From: Caprella mutica
Taxonomy: Eukaryota > Arthropoda > Malacostraca > Amphipoda > Caprellidae
Length of the DNA stretch: 64,000 nt
NCBI GenBank assembly: GCA_947561585.1
Contig: CANNZV010002586.1
Coordinates: forward strand, 47,410-111,409
Direction of reading: 5' to 3'
Shown: positions 26,144-34,862 of the stretch, piece after piece
Layout: each line of letters starts with the position of its first letter
Numbering within the stretch: position 1 is the stretch's first letter
Notes under the pieces: model-generated
Database searches by the model: none
Seen by the model: only the letters and a program-made list of their open reading frames with translations
What the model was told of the DNA's origin: nothing
Made by a program: the position numbers and the translations under genes

Positions 26144-26971
26144 TTAATAAATTAATAAATTTAGTTTAGCGATAAGGCGGTGTGCTAAAATAGGAGGGGT
26201 AAATGTGAAATTAGGGGTTATATTTTTTACCCACTTAATTCCTTGAATGGAATTTGTAAGTAAAATTTCACTTGATTTCTTTAATTCCGATAAATTTAAT
26301 GGTTTTTCTTTAATAGGTATCTTTTCTTCATGTGCAATTTGAAAAATTATTTTTCTCATCGTTCCATTGATACAACCTTCTGATAACGAAGGAGTAATCA
26401 ATTTATTTTTTTGTAATAAAAAAATATTCGAACTGCTGGCCTCAGCAATTCTTCCTTTTTCATTAATTAAAATACAATCGTCCAAATTTTGTTCCCTTTT
26501 ATATAATCCTGCTAAAATATAAGGCAAACTATTACAAGTTTTTAAATTGGAGATTGGTGCACATTTCAATCTACTAGATTCAAATATTCCAATGTTTAGG
26601 CCTTTTTTAGATATTTTGAATTCTGAATTTGAAAGGGGAGAAGAGGTAATTAAAAACTGTGGACGGTTATCTTTTGGAGTGTAAAGGCCTCCTTCTTTTC
26701 GAAAAACTGTGATTCGAATACGAGCATTTCCTTGTGCTATTTTTTTTATTTCTTTTTGGAAAAATGTGGACGTGTATTTTTTTGGAATTTTATATTGGAA
26801 AAAATTAAGGCCTGCAAAAAGCCTTTCTAAATGTAGATCAAGAAATGGTAGTTTTCCATCAAACATTCTGATGGTTTCGAATAAAGCATCTCCATAAAGG
26901 AATGCACGATTATCGGCTTTAAAGATTGGAAGGTTGGCAGGAATTATTTTTCCGTTATAATTAACTTTCAT
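26144..26971 (-). CDS. Class IV aminotransferase (PabC / D-amino-acid aminotransferase group)
   Basis: 275 residues, full length for the fold-type IV PLP enzymes. Landmarks: DNRAFLYGDALFETIR at the start, the PLP-lysine region SNLKTCNSLPYILA, then AEASSSNIFLL and GCINGTMRKII. The group includes 4-amino-4-deoxychorismate lyase (folate), D-alanine aminotransferase and branched-chain aminotransferase; the sequence seen here does not decide between them, though the overall shape is closest to PabC-like enzymes. Cytoplasmic. Confidence 0.85.
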   Translation of the reverse strand: MKVNYNGKIIPANLPIFKADNRAFLYGDALFETIRMFDGKLPFLDLHLERLFAGLNFFQYKIPKKYTSTFFQKEIKKIAQGNARIRITVFRKEGGLYTPKDNRPQFLITSSPLSNSEFKISKKGLNIGIFESSRLKCAPISNLKTCNSLPYILAGLYKREQNLDDCILINEKGRIAEASSSNIFLLQKNKLITPSLSEGCINGTMRKIIFQIAHEEKIPIKEKPLNLSELKKSSEILLTNSIQGIKWVKNITPNFTFTPPILAHRLIAKLNLLIY

Positions 26972-27000
26972 GCTGTAGAAGGAATGGGATATTGGATTAT

Positions 27001-27030
27001 GGATTCAAAATTAAGGATTATGGATTTCGA
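27001..27030. repeat. 30-nt dispersed repeat
   Basis: This stretch (starting ggattcaaaatta) matches the complement of 52716-52745 at 29 of 30 positions. It lies upstream of the aminotransferase start; the other copy is the arm of a terminator-like dyad. Confidence 0.6.
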
Positions 27031-27063
27031 ATAATTTTGAATAATATTTTGATGTTTTTGGAT

Positions 27064-27127
27064 GCTGACTTTTTATGATTTCCTATATCGTGTTATTCGA
27101 TGAAGATAAAATTCATAAAAAGTCAGC
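27064..27127. repeat. Inverted repeat downstream of the 4-TM protein gene
   Basis: 15-bp perfect arms, gctgactttttatga and its complement (27064-27078 and 27113-27127), 11 bp beyond the stop of the minus-strand membrane gene. Possible terminator without a clear T-run. Confidence 0.6.
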
Positions 27128-27138
27128 TTCTAAAAAGA

Positions 27139-27576
27139 TTAAAACCAACTTGTTCCATGCATTCCAGGCCAAGGAACTCTGCTTAGAATTACAAGCAATC
27201 CAATGCCATAAAATATTGCAATATTTTTAAATTTGGCTTTGCTATCTGTTTTTCGTTTTGCAATAGAATAACCAATGGTTATAATGATAACTCCGAGTAT
27301 CATTAATGCCATATGCTCCATTCCAAAAAAACGACGAATGGGATCTTTTATCCATTCTCCTTCAAATAAATTTCTATCGCTTACAAAAAGTAAAACCACT
27401 CCGATTACGAATTGGATATGGGTAAATATCAATGCAAATAAAGCTGTTTTTCGATCTCCTTCTGTATAAGCTTTATTAGATGACATTTTCGAAATAGCTC
27501 CAATAATTGCCGCTAAAAGTAATACTAAAACAACCCAACGATTAACGGAATGTAGATGTCTAAGAATACTTGCCAT
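27139..27576 (-). CDS. Small four-span membrane protein
   Basis: 145 residues, four predicted transmembrane helices (about 10-28, 47-66, 85-103, 118-138). The start HLHSVNRWVVLVLLLAAI and the TEGDRKTALFALIFTHIQFVIG segment recur in a Bacteroidota family often labelled 'cytochrome B-like', with His residues that could bind heme. No known function. It stands alone between two palindromes. Confidence 0.65.
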   Translation of the reverse strand: MASILRHLHSVNRWVVLVLLLAAIIGAISKMSSNKAYTEGDRKTALFALIFTHIQFVIGVVLLFVSDRNLFEGEWIKDPIRRFFGMEHMALMILGVIIITIGYSIAKRKTDSKAKFKNIAIFYGIGLLVILSRVPWPGMHGTSWF

Positions 27577-27673
27577 AATTTTGTGATTTAAGAAATGATT
27601 AATGTTTGTTTTGAAAACTCAAGAAAGGAATTTTTTATGAATTAGTAAAATGTTATATGGTTTAGAAATAATA

Positions 27674-27711
27674 ATCCCGAATTCTCAACTTGAAAATTCG
27701 GGATATTTTTT
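27674..27711. terminator. Hairpin, probable terminator
   Basis: 10-bp perfect arms (27674-27683 and 27695-27704) followed by a T-run on the plus side and an AT tract on the minus side. It lies between the arsS stop and the start of the four-span protein gene. Confidence 0.6.
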
Positions 27712-27723
27712 AATTTCTTTGTC

Positions 27724-27818
27724 TGGCCACGAAGGCACTAAGTCACAAAGATTTTAAAATGAATTTGTTGATCTCAAAATCTTATTGAAAACCTTTGTGC
27801 CTTAGTGTCTTCGTGGCT
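27724..27818. repeat. ccacgaaggcac-type palindrome
   Basis: 27-nt arms (27724-27750 and 27792-27818) differ at three positions. It ends 11 bp before the arsS stop and belongs to the loose family of 'ccacaaag/ccacgaag' palindromes at 22457, 31468 and 60949. Confidence 0.65.
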
Positions 27819-27829
27819 ATTTAAAAAAA

Positions 27830-28903
27830 TTACGAAATCTCACCTCCACAACTAGAACCAGCCCCAGCAGTACATCCATAACAATGTTGATTCAGAACAA
27901 TATTTCTATTCTTTAAAGCCTCTAAATCAAACTCATTGATATGTTGAGAACTTTGAGCGGCGACTTTTAAATCAAGCATTTGATTAAAATCACAATCATA
28001 AACAAATCCATCCCAACTTACAGAAATTGTATTTCTACACATCAATCCAAGAATAGTTGCTGGATTAAAAGCATCTACTAGTTTTTGCATGTACTCTTCA
28101 TAATTACCAGATTCTACTAAATAATCAAGGAATCGGGCGATGGGTAAATTGGTAATCGCAAAAAGGCTATTAAAAATAATGTCATATTTTCTTTTCAATT
28201 GTCGCTTGAATTCAGATTCTAAACTCATCTGTGAAGCAGGAAGAAATGCACCTGAAGGATTGTAAACCAAATCCAAAACTAACCCCGTTCCTTCTTTTCC
28301 ATAACCTACTTCATTCAACATTTTGAGTGCTTCAATTGAATCTTCAAAAACCCCATCTCCACGTTGACTATCCGTTCGGCTTTTGCTAAAATATGGCAAC
28401 GAAGAAACTACATGAACTTTATGTTTAGCTAAAAACTCAGGGAGGTCATGATATTTTTTGTGTGCTCGAATAATAGTCAAGTTGCAACGATCAATAACTT
28501 TTTTTCCAAGCTTAGTACACTCTTCTACAAACCATCGAAAGTGAGGATTCATCTCAGGAGCACCTCCTGTAATATCTACGGTATGAATAGTGTCTACACT
28601 TTTGATAATTTCAAGACAACGTTCTAAAGTTGCCCTATTCATATTTTCCTCCTTGCGATCAGGGCCCGCATCTACATGACAATGTGCGCACGTTTGATTA
28701 CATAATTTCCCAATATTTAGTTGAAAAATTTCTAAAGGTGCGACTTGTAATGTTGGAAAACCATTGTTTTTTAATTGCTCAGAAAAACTCGGAAATTTAG
28801 AATCAACGAGTTCTTTTCCATTTAAAACTTTTAATTGAAAAAAAGAATCAGATAAATCATTCCCACTCCTTTTCAATGTTTTACTTCTTTGTTTTACTCC
28901 CAT
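27830..28903 (-). CDS. arsS: Arsenosugar biosynthesis radical SAM protein ArsS
   Basis: 357 residues. The radical-SAM Cys triad is CNQTCAHC, giving CxxxCxxC for the iron-sulfur cluster; then DAGPDRKEEN, VDITGGAPEMNPHFRWFV and DRCNLTII follow. The C-terminus has extra cysteines for auxiliary clusters (CYGCTAGAGSSCGG), a hallmark of ArsS. By family it builds dimethylarsinoyl-sugar precursors from methylated arsenic and an adenosyl donor. The upstream AhpD-like gene is the usual companion. ArsM (arsenite methyltransferase) is not in the window. Confidence 0.93.
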   Translation of the reverse strand: MGVKQRSKTLKRSGNDLSDSFFQLKVLNGKELVDSKFPSFSEQLKNNGFPTLQVAPLEIFQLNIGKLCNQTCAHCHVDAGPDRKEENMNRATLERCLEIIKSVDTIHTVDITGGAPEMNPHFRWFVEECTKLGKKVIDRCNLTIIRAHKKYHDLPEFLAKHKVHVVSSLPYFSKSRTDSQRGDGVFEDSIEALKMLNEVGYGKEGTGLVLDLVYNPSGAFLPASQMSLESEFKRQLKRKYDIIFNSLFAITNLPIARFLDYLVESGNYEEYMQKLVDAFNPATILGLMCRNTISVSWDGFVYDCDFNQMLDLKVAAQSSQHINEFDLEALKNRNIVLNQHCYGCTAGAGSSCGGEIS

Positions 28904-28971
28904 ACTATTTTTTTATTAGTAAGCGGTGATTAGTGATGGAGCTTATCCATTACAATTTTCTAATCACATTT

Positions 28972-29310
28972 TTACATCGATAATTTTTTGACCTTATTCA
29001 TCATTTGGACACCATATACTAAAGTTGCTCCACTTTTTATTGCAGCAGCTACATGAACTGCTTCCATCATTTGTTCTTCGTCTGCACCTTTTTCTAAGCA
29101 ACCTGAAGAATAGGCATCAATACAATATGGACATTGAACAGCATGTGCAACAGCCAAAGCTATTAATGCTTTTTCACGTTCAGTAAGCGCTCCTTCTTGA
29201 AAAACAGAACCATAATAATCAAAGAATTTTTTACCATATTCTTCTTGCCATTCGGTAATTTTTCCAAATTTTTTAAGGTCATCAGGATTGAAATAATTGT
29301 CTTTACTCAT
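28972..29310 (-). CDS. AhpD-like protein associated with arsenosugar biosynthesis
   Basis: 112 residues of the carboxymuconolactone decarboxylase/AhpD fold, with the CPYC redox pair in AVQCPYCIDAYSSGC and the MMEAVHVAAAIKSGATLVYG helix. Together with ArsS, 68 bp downstream, it matches the small peroxidase-like protein that accompanies arsS in many bacteria. Probably a thiol redox protein in the cytoplasm; exact role in the pathway unknown. Confidence 0.88.
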   Translation of the reverse strand: MSKDNYFNPDDLKKFGKITEWQEEYGKKFFDYYGSVFQEGALTEREKALIALAVAHAVQCPYCIDAYSSGCLEKGADEEQMMEAVHVAAAIKSGATLVYGVQMMNKVKKLSM

Positions 29311-29441
29311 GTGAATTTATTTAAAAAATTAAAATGCAGTTTTTTTCATCAATGTTAATGGATTTGTGCTATAATTTCAGTTTTTTTGCCCTAATTGTTT
29401 TTAAAAGGACAAATCCTTCAACCATTTTCAAACCCTCGACA

Positions 29442-30047
29442 ATGCAATGCAAATTTAGTTTAATTTTTACTTTAACTGTTTTTTGTTTCTTTTTTTATAG
29501 TTGTAAAACGGACACCAATTATAAATCACTTCCAGCTGCAAGTAATTTAGGTATTATGGCTGTTATTGAAATTCCTGCCGGAACCAATAAAAAAGTGGAA
29601 TATAAAATGGATCGGTCTCGATTTGAAATAGATGTAAAAGATGGTAAAGAACGAGTGATTGACTTTTTACCTTATCCTGGTAATTATGGGTTTATTCCAT
29701 CTACTTTAATGGATAAAACAAAAGGCGGAGATGGCGATGCATTAGATATCTTAGTCATTTCAGAAAGCCTTCAAACAGGAGACACGATTTCCGTAATTCC
29801 TATTGCTGCATTGATGTTGGATGATTCGGGCGAGATAGATACTAAGATCATTGCGGTACCAGCCGATCCAAATAAAAGAGTAATCCAAGCTACTGATTTT
29901 CAGACATTTACGGTGAAATATAATATGGCTCAAAAAATTATTGAAAACTGGTTTTTAAATTATAAAGGATTAGGAGTGATGAAATTGATTGGCTGGAAAA
30001 ATGATCGCTATGCTATGCAAGAAATTGAAAAATGGAAAGAGAAATAA
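29442..30047 (+). CDS. ppa: Family I inorganic pyrophosphatase, lipoprotein form
   Basis: 201 residues from the Met of MQCKFSLIF. The first ~20 are a lipoprotein signal (FCFFFYSC at the lipobox), unusual for this enzyme. The rest is family I pyrophosphatase: EIPAGTNKKVEYKMD, LPYPGNYGFIPSTL, the metal-binding signature GDGDALDILV (Ala where Pro is usual), and PADPNKR. It hydrolyses pyrophosphate to phosphate with Mg2+. An anchored, exported copy suggests scavenging of external pyrophosphate. The longer ATG start at 29334 would hide the signal. Confidence 0.88.
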   Translation: MQCKFSLIFTLTVFCFFFYSCKTDTNYKSLPAASNLGIMAVIEIPAGTNKKVEYKMDRSRFEIDVKDGKERVIDFLPYPGNYGFIPSTLMDKTKGGDGDALDILVISESLQTGDTISVIPIAALMLDDSGEIDTKIIAVPADPNKRVIQATDFQTFTVKYNMAQKIIENWFLNYKGLGVMKLIGWKNDRYAMQEIEKWKEK

Positions 30048-30059
30048 AAAATCAAAATC

Positions 30060-30112
30060 CAAATGTCAATCGAGACGCCCAAATCTTTTAATTTTAGATT
30101 TTGATTGACATT
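30060..30112. repeat. Inverted repeat after the pyrophosphatase gene
   Basis: Arms aaatgtcaatc and its complement (30060-30070, 30102-30112) with further matching AT-rich sequence around. Likely terminator of the pyrophosphatase gene. Confidence 0.5.
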
Positions 30113-30183
30113 TAATATTTGATTAAATTATATAACAACTTGTTAAGTCTAAATCATTCAGAACAATTTTCACTAAAAGATGT

Positions 30184-30191
30184 TAATTTTG
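30184..30191 (+). promoter_or_regulatory. Putative promoter (TAATTTTG)
   Basis: TAATTTTG fits TAnnTTTG and lies 17 bp before the ATG of the GNAT-type gene at 30209, supporting that start. Confidence 0.4.
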
Positions 30192-30208
30192 AGTAATAAT
30201 TGTGATTT

Positions 30209-31465
30209 ATGAAATATCAAGCCGATACTAAAATTTTGCAGACAAACACAACTTCTGGATACATATTACCTCAAAAAGATATGAGCGTTGTAATTTATCA
30301 TTCGATACATGATGTATCGGAGGATTGGAATATTGCTGCTCCTGCTCATAATATTTTTCTTCAAAAAACTTACCTACAACTTCTTGAAGATAATCCTCCA
30401 AAAAATGTTCATTTTATCTACATGCTTTTTTATAAAAATAATAAGCCAGTAGGAGTTAGTATTGCTCAAGTTGGAAATTTTAGTGCGGATAAAAGTATCA
30501 ATGAGAATGAAGAGAAAGGTAAAAGATGTCCTTTTTCAATTATTACAGATTTTATAAAAAGCTTTGTTGCAAAAAAAGTAGATATCAAAGCAATGGTTGT
30601 TGGCAATGCTTTGTTGACAGGTGAGCATCACAATATTTATTTTCAAGAAGGGGAAGTATCAGAGGAAGAAGAGTGTACCATTTTGAATGATGCATTAAAA
30701 GTTGTTGAAAAAGAATTAGATAAAAAAGCAATCCACATTAGCCTTTTTTACCTAAAAGAATATCATGAAAAACAAAAGCCAACGGCTCAAAAGATGTTGG
30801 TATCAAAACATAAATTTCATGAATTTACTGCCCAGCCCAATATGGTTTTAGATTTTAGAGAAGGCTGGGAATCATTTGAAGATTATATGGCAGCGATGTC
30901 TTCCAAGTATCGAGTGAGAGTAAAACGTGCCTTTAAAAAAGGAGTGGCGATTGAAAGAAAAGAATTTAGTGTTGAGGATATTAAAGCAAATTTGCCTCGG
31001 ATTTTTGAATTATATGAATGGATAGCAGATGCTTCGGTTTTTAATTTAGTAAAATTAAATCCTGAATATTTTGTTGGGTTAAAGGAAAGATTGGGAGATG
31101 ATTTTAAAATGACAGGTTATTATATCAACGGTGAGTTTGTTGCTTTTTTTACTACGATTAAAAATCATCATGAACTAGAAGCTCATTTCCTAGGATACAA
31201 CCAATCGTTTAATCGAGAACATCAAATGTATCTCAATATCCTTTACGATATTATTAAAATTGCTTTTGGTCAAGGATGTAATCGTGTTGTTTTTGCAAGA
31301 ACTGCATTGGAAATTAAAAGTTCGGTAGGAGCGGAGCCTCATCAAATGTATTGGTATTTACGCCATCGAAATACTTTTTCAAATCGGTTTCTCTCTCAAA
31401 TTGTTGATTATTTAAATCCTAAAGATGAGTGGACTCAGCGGAAGCCATTTAAGGATCAATCCTAA
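30209..31465 (+). CDS. GNAT-fold acetyltransferase-like protein
   Basis: 418 residues. The C-terminal half (about 235-400) reads as a GNAT/FemABX-like fold: YRVRVKRAFKKG, ELYEWIADAS, FKMTGYYINGEFVAFFTT, LEAHFLGYNQ, YLNILYDIIKIA, RVVFARTALEIKSSVGAEP. Proteins of this shape acetylate or aminoacylate small molecules or wall precursors. The N-terminal half is less clear. Start at 30209 fits the promoter; the Met at 30284 (MSVVIYHSI) is an alternative. Confidence 0.7.
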   Translation: MKYQADTKILQTNTTSGYILPQKDMSVVIYHSIHDVSEDWNIAAPAHNIFLQKTYLQLLEDNPPKNVHFIYMLFYKNNKPVGVSIAQVGNFSADKSINENEEKGKRCPFSIITDFIKSFVAKKVDIKAMVVGNALLTGEHHNIYFQEGEVSEEEECTILNDALKVVEKELDKKAIHISLFYLKEYHEKQKPTAQKMLVSKHKFHEFTAQPNMVLDFREGWESFEDYMAAMSSKYRVRVKRAFKKGVAIERKEFSVEDIKANLPRIFELYEWIADASVFNLVKLNPEYFVGLKERLGDDFKMTGYYINGEFVAFFTTIKNHHELEAHFLGYNQSFNREHQMYLNILYDIIKIAFGQGCNRVVFARTALEIKSSVGAEPHQMYWYLRHRNTFSNRFLSQIVDYLNPKDEWTQRKPFKDQS

Positions 31466-31467
31466 TT

Positions 31468-31576
31468 TTCACCACAAAAGGGACAAAAGTTGGACAAAAG
31501 TTTTTCACATGATTCGGTGATTTTTATCGTGTTATATGAAAAACTTTTGCCCAATTTTTGTCCCTTTTGTGGTGAA
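31468..31576. repeat. Long palindrome between convergent genes
   Basis: 43-nt arms (31468-31510 and 31534-31576) with about three differences; the loop carries ttcggtgat as in the element at 22457. It separates the GNAT gene from the convergent sigma-operon gene and would terminate both. Confidence 0.75.
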
Positions 31577-31583
31577 AGAATTA

Positions 31584-32624
31584 CTACTTTTTAAAAACCT
31601 CAATTACTTCCTCACCTGAATCAGATTTCACTAAAGTAATAGAGAATTTCTCTTTATCTATTTTTTCTAAAATGATTAGATCTTTATTTTTTTGTTCAAA
31701 AACAGTTTGAGTTCCTGTTTGTTCAACAAATTCATAAGTTGAATCATTTGCAATAAAAAACAATTCACTTCCAATTTCTTTAATTTTAAAATTTGAAGAA
31801 ACCAAATCGGAATTATTTAAAAATAATACTTCCACTCTGCTGTTTTTTGAAGTCCAATTTCCAGCCAGCCAACTTAAAGATTGAATACCTGTAGGTTGAT
31901 CTTTTCTCTTTGCTGAAGTGTTTCGCTTTTTTGCAAGACTTTCTTTTTTACTTTCCATAATAACAGATGGAGGAGAAGTAACTACTGACGGAGCAGAGGT
32001 CATATCAGCTTGTGGATCGATAGTAACAGCGACATCTTCTGCAGCTTCCTCATTTTCAAGATCATATGATATTACTGCTGCTGATTCTATTTCTTCATCT
32101 AAAGAAATATTATCTGATGAAGCATCTGTAGTAATTTTTTCGCTTGCTTTCTGATTCATTGCAATATTGCTATTACCACGAGGCTTAGGTATTTGATTTA
32201 CTTTTTCAGTATTAGAGGCTAATAATTTTTTTGTTTGAGTTCCTTCTTGAATTGGATTAGCGTATCGGTCTTTTAAGGTTCGTTGAAACTCTATCACCTG
32301 CCGTAAATTTTTATTCTCATCAGAAAAGACAGGTTCTAATCCATCGGCAAATTGATCTTGAGGTGCAAGATTGGCTTCTGCTTTTGCCATGTCATTATTA
32401 GATGATTGTGTATTTATTATGGAAATAACTGCAATCATAGCGACGACAGCCGCAGCCATAGCTAACCTACGATACATAAGAATTCTAGGCGCAGCGACCA
32501 CACCTTTGTTCTCATGTTGATCTAATTTTGCTTCCAACTTTTCCCAAGCTCTTGGCAAAGGTCGCTCCTCCAACTTATGTTGGTTGTCGCGGATCAAATC
32601 GGAAATATCTTTATTACTTTTCAT
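31584..32624 (-). CDS. Putative anti-sigma-type membrane protein with DUF6265-like C-terminus
   Basis: 346 residues. Charged cytoplasmic N-terminus (DISDLIRDNQHKLEERPLPRAWEKLE), one transmembrane helix (about 52-69), a long low-complexity acidic linker, and a C-terminal ~100-residue domain starting LSWLAGNW, the motif of DUF6265-type lipocalin-like domains. The N-terminal pattern occurs in Bacteroidota anti-sigma-like proteins. It is the last gene of the operon that begins with the ECF sigma factor at 35394. Anti-sigma role is inference. Confidence 0.7.
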   Translation of the reverse strand: MKSNKDISDLIRDNQHKLEERPLPRAWEKLEAKLDQHENKGVVAAPRILMYRRLAMAAAVVAMIAVISIINTQSSNNDMAKAEANLAPQDQFADGLEPVFSDENKNLRQVIEFQRTLKDRYANPIQEGTQTKKLLASNTEKVNQIPKPRGNSNIAMNQKASEKITTDASSDNISLDEEIESAAVISYDLENEEAAEDVAVTIDPQADMTSAPSVVTSPPSVIMESKKESLAKKRNTSAKRKDQPTGIQSLSWLAGNWTSKNSRVEVLFLNNSDLVSSNFKIKEIGSELFFIANDSTYEFVEQTGTQTVFEQKNKDLIILEKIDKEKFSITLVKSDSGEEVIEVFKK

Positions 32625-32654
32625 TATATTGAAATTGTATTTTTCTAAATTAAA

Positions 32655-34106
32655 TTACCCCTTTTTCAAGTGGCTAAGAATAACATTGTTAAGATCAGAA
32701 TGAAATGATTCAGGAAAAGTTGAAACAATGGTTTTTAATTTTTCTTTATTTTTCATCTGTCTATTTTTATCTTCCAAAAAGTGATTATAATTTAGGAAAA
32801 GATAAAATGTTAATGCTCTGTTATATAAATCGAGTTCATTATCAGAAGTGATTTGAATTAACTTATCTTCAAGTTTATTTTGAAATTGAGACTCTGATAA
32901 TGCCCTTCCTATTCTGCTAATGCTACTGTAATAATGGTTGCCATCAGGATTAGAAATTCTAAATGAAGTCCCGATTAAAAGATCGGTAATATCAATGTCG
33001 AGTTTTTCTAATTCAAGAATATAAGTTTTCCGTCCTGCCTGTGCATAACTACCATCAGTTATTCTATGGAAAAAATCATTCATGATATTTAGATGTGCTC
33101 GTAAGAAGACTTCCCACCTTGCAGCTTCCGCAGAAGTGATGGCGATATCTACAGCATGTTGTCTAGGGCGATCATCTTGACTACAAAGTCCATGAACGAT
33201 TCGACATCTTTTTAGATCAAGTTCTTTTTCTATTGAATAAAACTTTGCGGCATTTCTTTCTAAGTAAGTATCCTCCATTTTATGCTCAATTGCATAATCC
33301 ACGGCGGCTCTAAAAAGTGATTGGAACTTGTCAGTTTTGCTTAGATTTTCCTCTACTTCCTTATTCCATTTTCTTACTTTATCATGATATTTTTTATTCT
33401 TCTTTCCAAAAACTTTCGGCATTCCTTGATTTTTATAATCATAAAAATCTTTAAGTGCACCTTTGTAATTCTTTGGGTTTATTCTATTCTGTTTATCTGT
33501 AAGAAAAACTGCTGAAGAAGTATCAATCATACAATCCACATACTGAATCATTCTTGCATATTCTTCTTTTATGGAGATTTCCTTCCAAGGTTCATGGATA
33601 AAAAAAGCATTGAAACCGTATTTTATATTTCTATCCAAAAACCAATTAGCACTATTGTTAACAGATTTCTGAAAAGACTTTGAAGTCATATTTATTGAAG
33701 GATTACTGTATGAATCGGTATTGAATTGTAATCCATTTAGTTCATAATTATTCTTATCATTTTCATTTTGAGATGTTGTGATAATTAAGTTTTTTGTAAT
33801 TGTTGCATTTGGGTATTTTGCGATAAAGTGTGAAAAAGAAATTCCAGATTCAATATCCTTTTTTGCTTGTTTTTTGTTTTTATCAAGTGAAATAAAATGC
33901 CCTGTAGTTTGTTTTTTGGATAAATATGTTTTTTCTAAATCACAGTTTTTGAATTTTAAATTTAACGAATCAACAATATGAGATAATTGATTCATAGTGG
34001 CTTCACTATAAATTAATCCGTTGTCATACACTTGGAATTCACCAACTTGTGAATGTCCTGTAATAAAAAACAAACTAAATACAAAAATCAATATTTGATT
34101 TTTCAT
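32655..34106 (-). CDS. Exported protein of unknown function in the ECF sigma operon
   Basis: 483 residues with a signal peptide (1-19, ends TGHSQ). No known domain recognised; mostly helical and Lys/Asn-rich, with a central stretch of conserved look (CRIVHGLCSQDDRPRQHAVD, AEAARWEVFLRAHLNIMND) containing two Cys. Lies between the lipoprotein (6-bp gap) and the anti-sigma-type gene (30-bp gap), clearly one operon. Not an enzyme I can name. Confidence 0.7.
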   Translation of the reverse strand: MKNQILIFVFSLFFITGHSQVGEFQVYDNGLIYSEATMNQLSHIVDSLNLKFKNCDLEKTYLSKKQTTGHFISLDKNKKQAKKDIESGISFSHFIAKYPNATITKNLIITTSQNENDKNNYELNGLQFNTDSYSNPSINMTSKSFQKSVNNSANWFLDRNIKYGFNAFFIHEPWKEISIKEEYARMIQYVDCMIDTSSAVFLTDKQNRINPKNYKGALKDFYDYKNQGMPKVFGKKNKKYHDKVRKWNKEVEENLSKTDKFQSLFRAAVDYAIEHKMEDTYLERNAAKFYSIEKELDLKRCRIVHGLCSQDDRPRQHAVDIAITSAEAARWEVFLRAHLNIMNDFFHRITDGSYAQAGRKTYILELEKLDIDITDLLIGTSFRISNPDGNHYYSSISRIGRALSESQFQNKLEDKLIQITSDNELDLYNRALTFYLFLNYNHFLEDKNRQMKNKEKLKTIVSTFPESFHSDLNNVILSHLKKG

Positions 34107-34112
34107 AAAAAC

Positions 34113-34862
34113 TTAAATTTCATTTTTAAAAAAATTAACCAAATCATTTCCTAATGTTTCCAATGTCTTTTTAGAGGCTTCCTGAATGGCTCGTTTTCTA
34201 AGCTCTTCGTTATTAAAATCAGTATCCTCTTTTTTTAATAAAACATCATGAGTCGTCACATTTGAAAAAGGAATGACTCCAGTTCGAATATCCATTAATA
34301 ATGATTCACATGTCGCAAAACCTTTGACCTCGTTTTTTTTGAACATTTTATATTTATAGTATAAATCACTTTGAATATGAAAAATCAACAATAAATCTGC
34401 TTGCATTCTTACAGCCGATTCTCTTAACTGAGTGATTGAGGCATTTGAACTGGTCATTAATTTTGGAAGTAGAAATACCTTTTTGGTTTTTCCAGTACTT
34501 ATCAGTTTTGACTTAATTAAATCGAAAAAGTCTCTTTGTGTTTTTAATTCTTCTTCGCTATTCCAATAGTATCGATTATAATTTGACGAAGTAGAATTCA
34601 TATTTAAAACAGCGATTCTTACTGTATCTGGTAATTTTATCTTCCCATCTAATAATCTTTGTATTGCTTCTTCTGAAATTGTACTTTCTTTATTTTCAAA
34701 AAGAGATTGAGTAATAATTTCAGGACCTGTTCTTTCCGCTTCATATTTTAGATTGCTAAATTGGGAATTACCCATTTTTGAATAGGATCTTCCACAGCTA
34801 CTTAACAATACAATTACAAAAATGAAAAAAAAGACTTTCTGTATGTTTGAAAAATTAATCAT
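34113..34862 (-). CDS. Lipoprotein of unknown function in the ECF sigma operon
   Basis: 249 residues with a lipoprotein signal (FVIVLLSSCGRS). The body (PDTVRIAVLNMNSTSSNY, FDLIKSKLISTGKTKKVFLLP, LRESAVRMQADLLLIFHI) has the alternating pattern of proteins that assemble at the outer membrane from the periplasm, somewhat like CsgG-type lipoproteins, but I do not assign it. Its ATG overlaps the end of the sigma gene by 8 bp, so translation is coupled. Confidence 0.75.
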   Translation of the reverse strand: MINFSNIQKVFFFIFVIVLLSSCGRSYSKMGNSQFSNLKYEAERTGPEIITQSLFENKESTISEEAIQRLLDGKIKLPDTVRIAVLNMNSTSSNYNRYYWNSEEELKTQRDFFDLIKSKLISTGKTKKVFLLPKLMTSSNASITQLRESAVRMQADLLLIFHIQSDLYYKYKMFKKNEVKGFATCESLLMDIRTGVIPFSNVTTHDVLLKKEDTDFNNEELRKRAIQEASKKTLETLGNDLVNFFKNEI

